Source: an uncultured Oscillospiraceae bacterium
Lineage (GTDB): Bacteria; Bacillota; Clostridia; Oscillospirales; Oscillospiraceae
NCBI GenBank assembly: GCA_900756715.1
Contig: CAAELC010000032.1
Coordinates: forward strand, 1 to 6,180
Direction: 5' to 3'
DNA: 6,180 nucleotides
The stretch's first letter is position 1. The number at the start of each line of letters is the position of its first letter. The position numbers and the translations under genes were made by a program. The notes under the pieces were generated by a model, which worked only from the letters and a program-made list of their open reading frames with translations, was not told the DNA's origin and ran no database searches. Positions 6,155-6,180 of this stretch are shown in pieces.

Positions 6155-6180
6155 GCCGGGACAATCAATAAAAGACGCAC

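Noticed and set aside
6155..6180. Possible terminator or further operon gene after the permease
   Set aside because: Only 26 bases remain; no hairpin or start site can be judged.

Overview
The window looks like chromosomal DNA of a GC-rich Firmicute, probably a gut Clostridia lineage such as the Oscillospiraceae. The basis is the Clostridia-style wording of the FeoB, Fur-family and zinc-binding proteins, strong AGGAGG-type ribosome sites, sigma-A-like promoters, and GC-rich genes separated by an AT-rich spacer. This taxonomic guess is inference. I see no rRNA, tRNA, CRISPR array, insertion sequence or phage gene.

Layout. (1) Positions 1-1211 (+) hold the C-terminal membrane part of the ferrous iron transporter FeoB, cut by the left edge. 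(2) A strong symmetrical hairpin at 1213-1254 ends feoB and probably also the converging gene. (3) Positions 1291-2718 (-) encode a sodium-coupled symporter of the SNF/NSS (LeuT-like) family, with its own promoter and a palindrome at the predicted transcription start. (4) Positions 2719-3206 are a divergent intergenic region: the symporter promoter on one side, an AT- and purine-rich stretch with no gene in the middle, and a consensus promoter with a Fur-family operator on the other side. (5) Positions 3207-6154 (+) are a compact four-gene operon: a Fur-family regulator (probably Zur), a zinc-binding lipoprotein (ZnuA/AdcA type), an ABC ATPase (ZnuC) and an ABC-3 permease (ZnuB). The junctions are ATGA overlap, 1-bp gap, ATGA overlap.

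How the genes work together. The lipoprotein captures Zn(II) outside the membrane, the permease carries it across and the ATPase powers uptake. The regulator, encoded first, has a Fur-family dyad overlapping the -10 element and start of its own promoter, so it probably represses the whole operon, itself included, when metal is sufficient. FeoB is a second, separate metal importer. The symporter between them has no obvious link to metals.

Nothing here looks like a new kind of system. The points most worth a second look are the Fur-like (not Zur-like) operator in front of a zinc operon, an apparent substitution of a usual His ligand in the zinc-binding protein, the Gly in place of the usual gating Arg in the symporter, and the palindrome at the symporter promoter.
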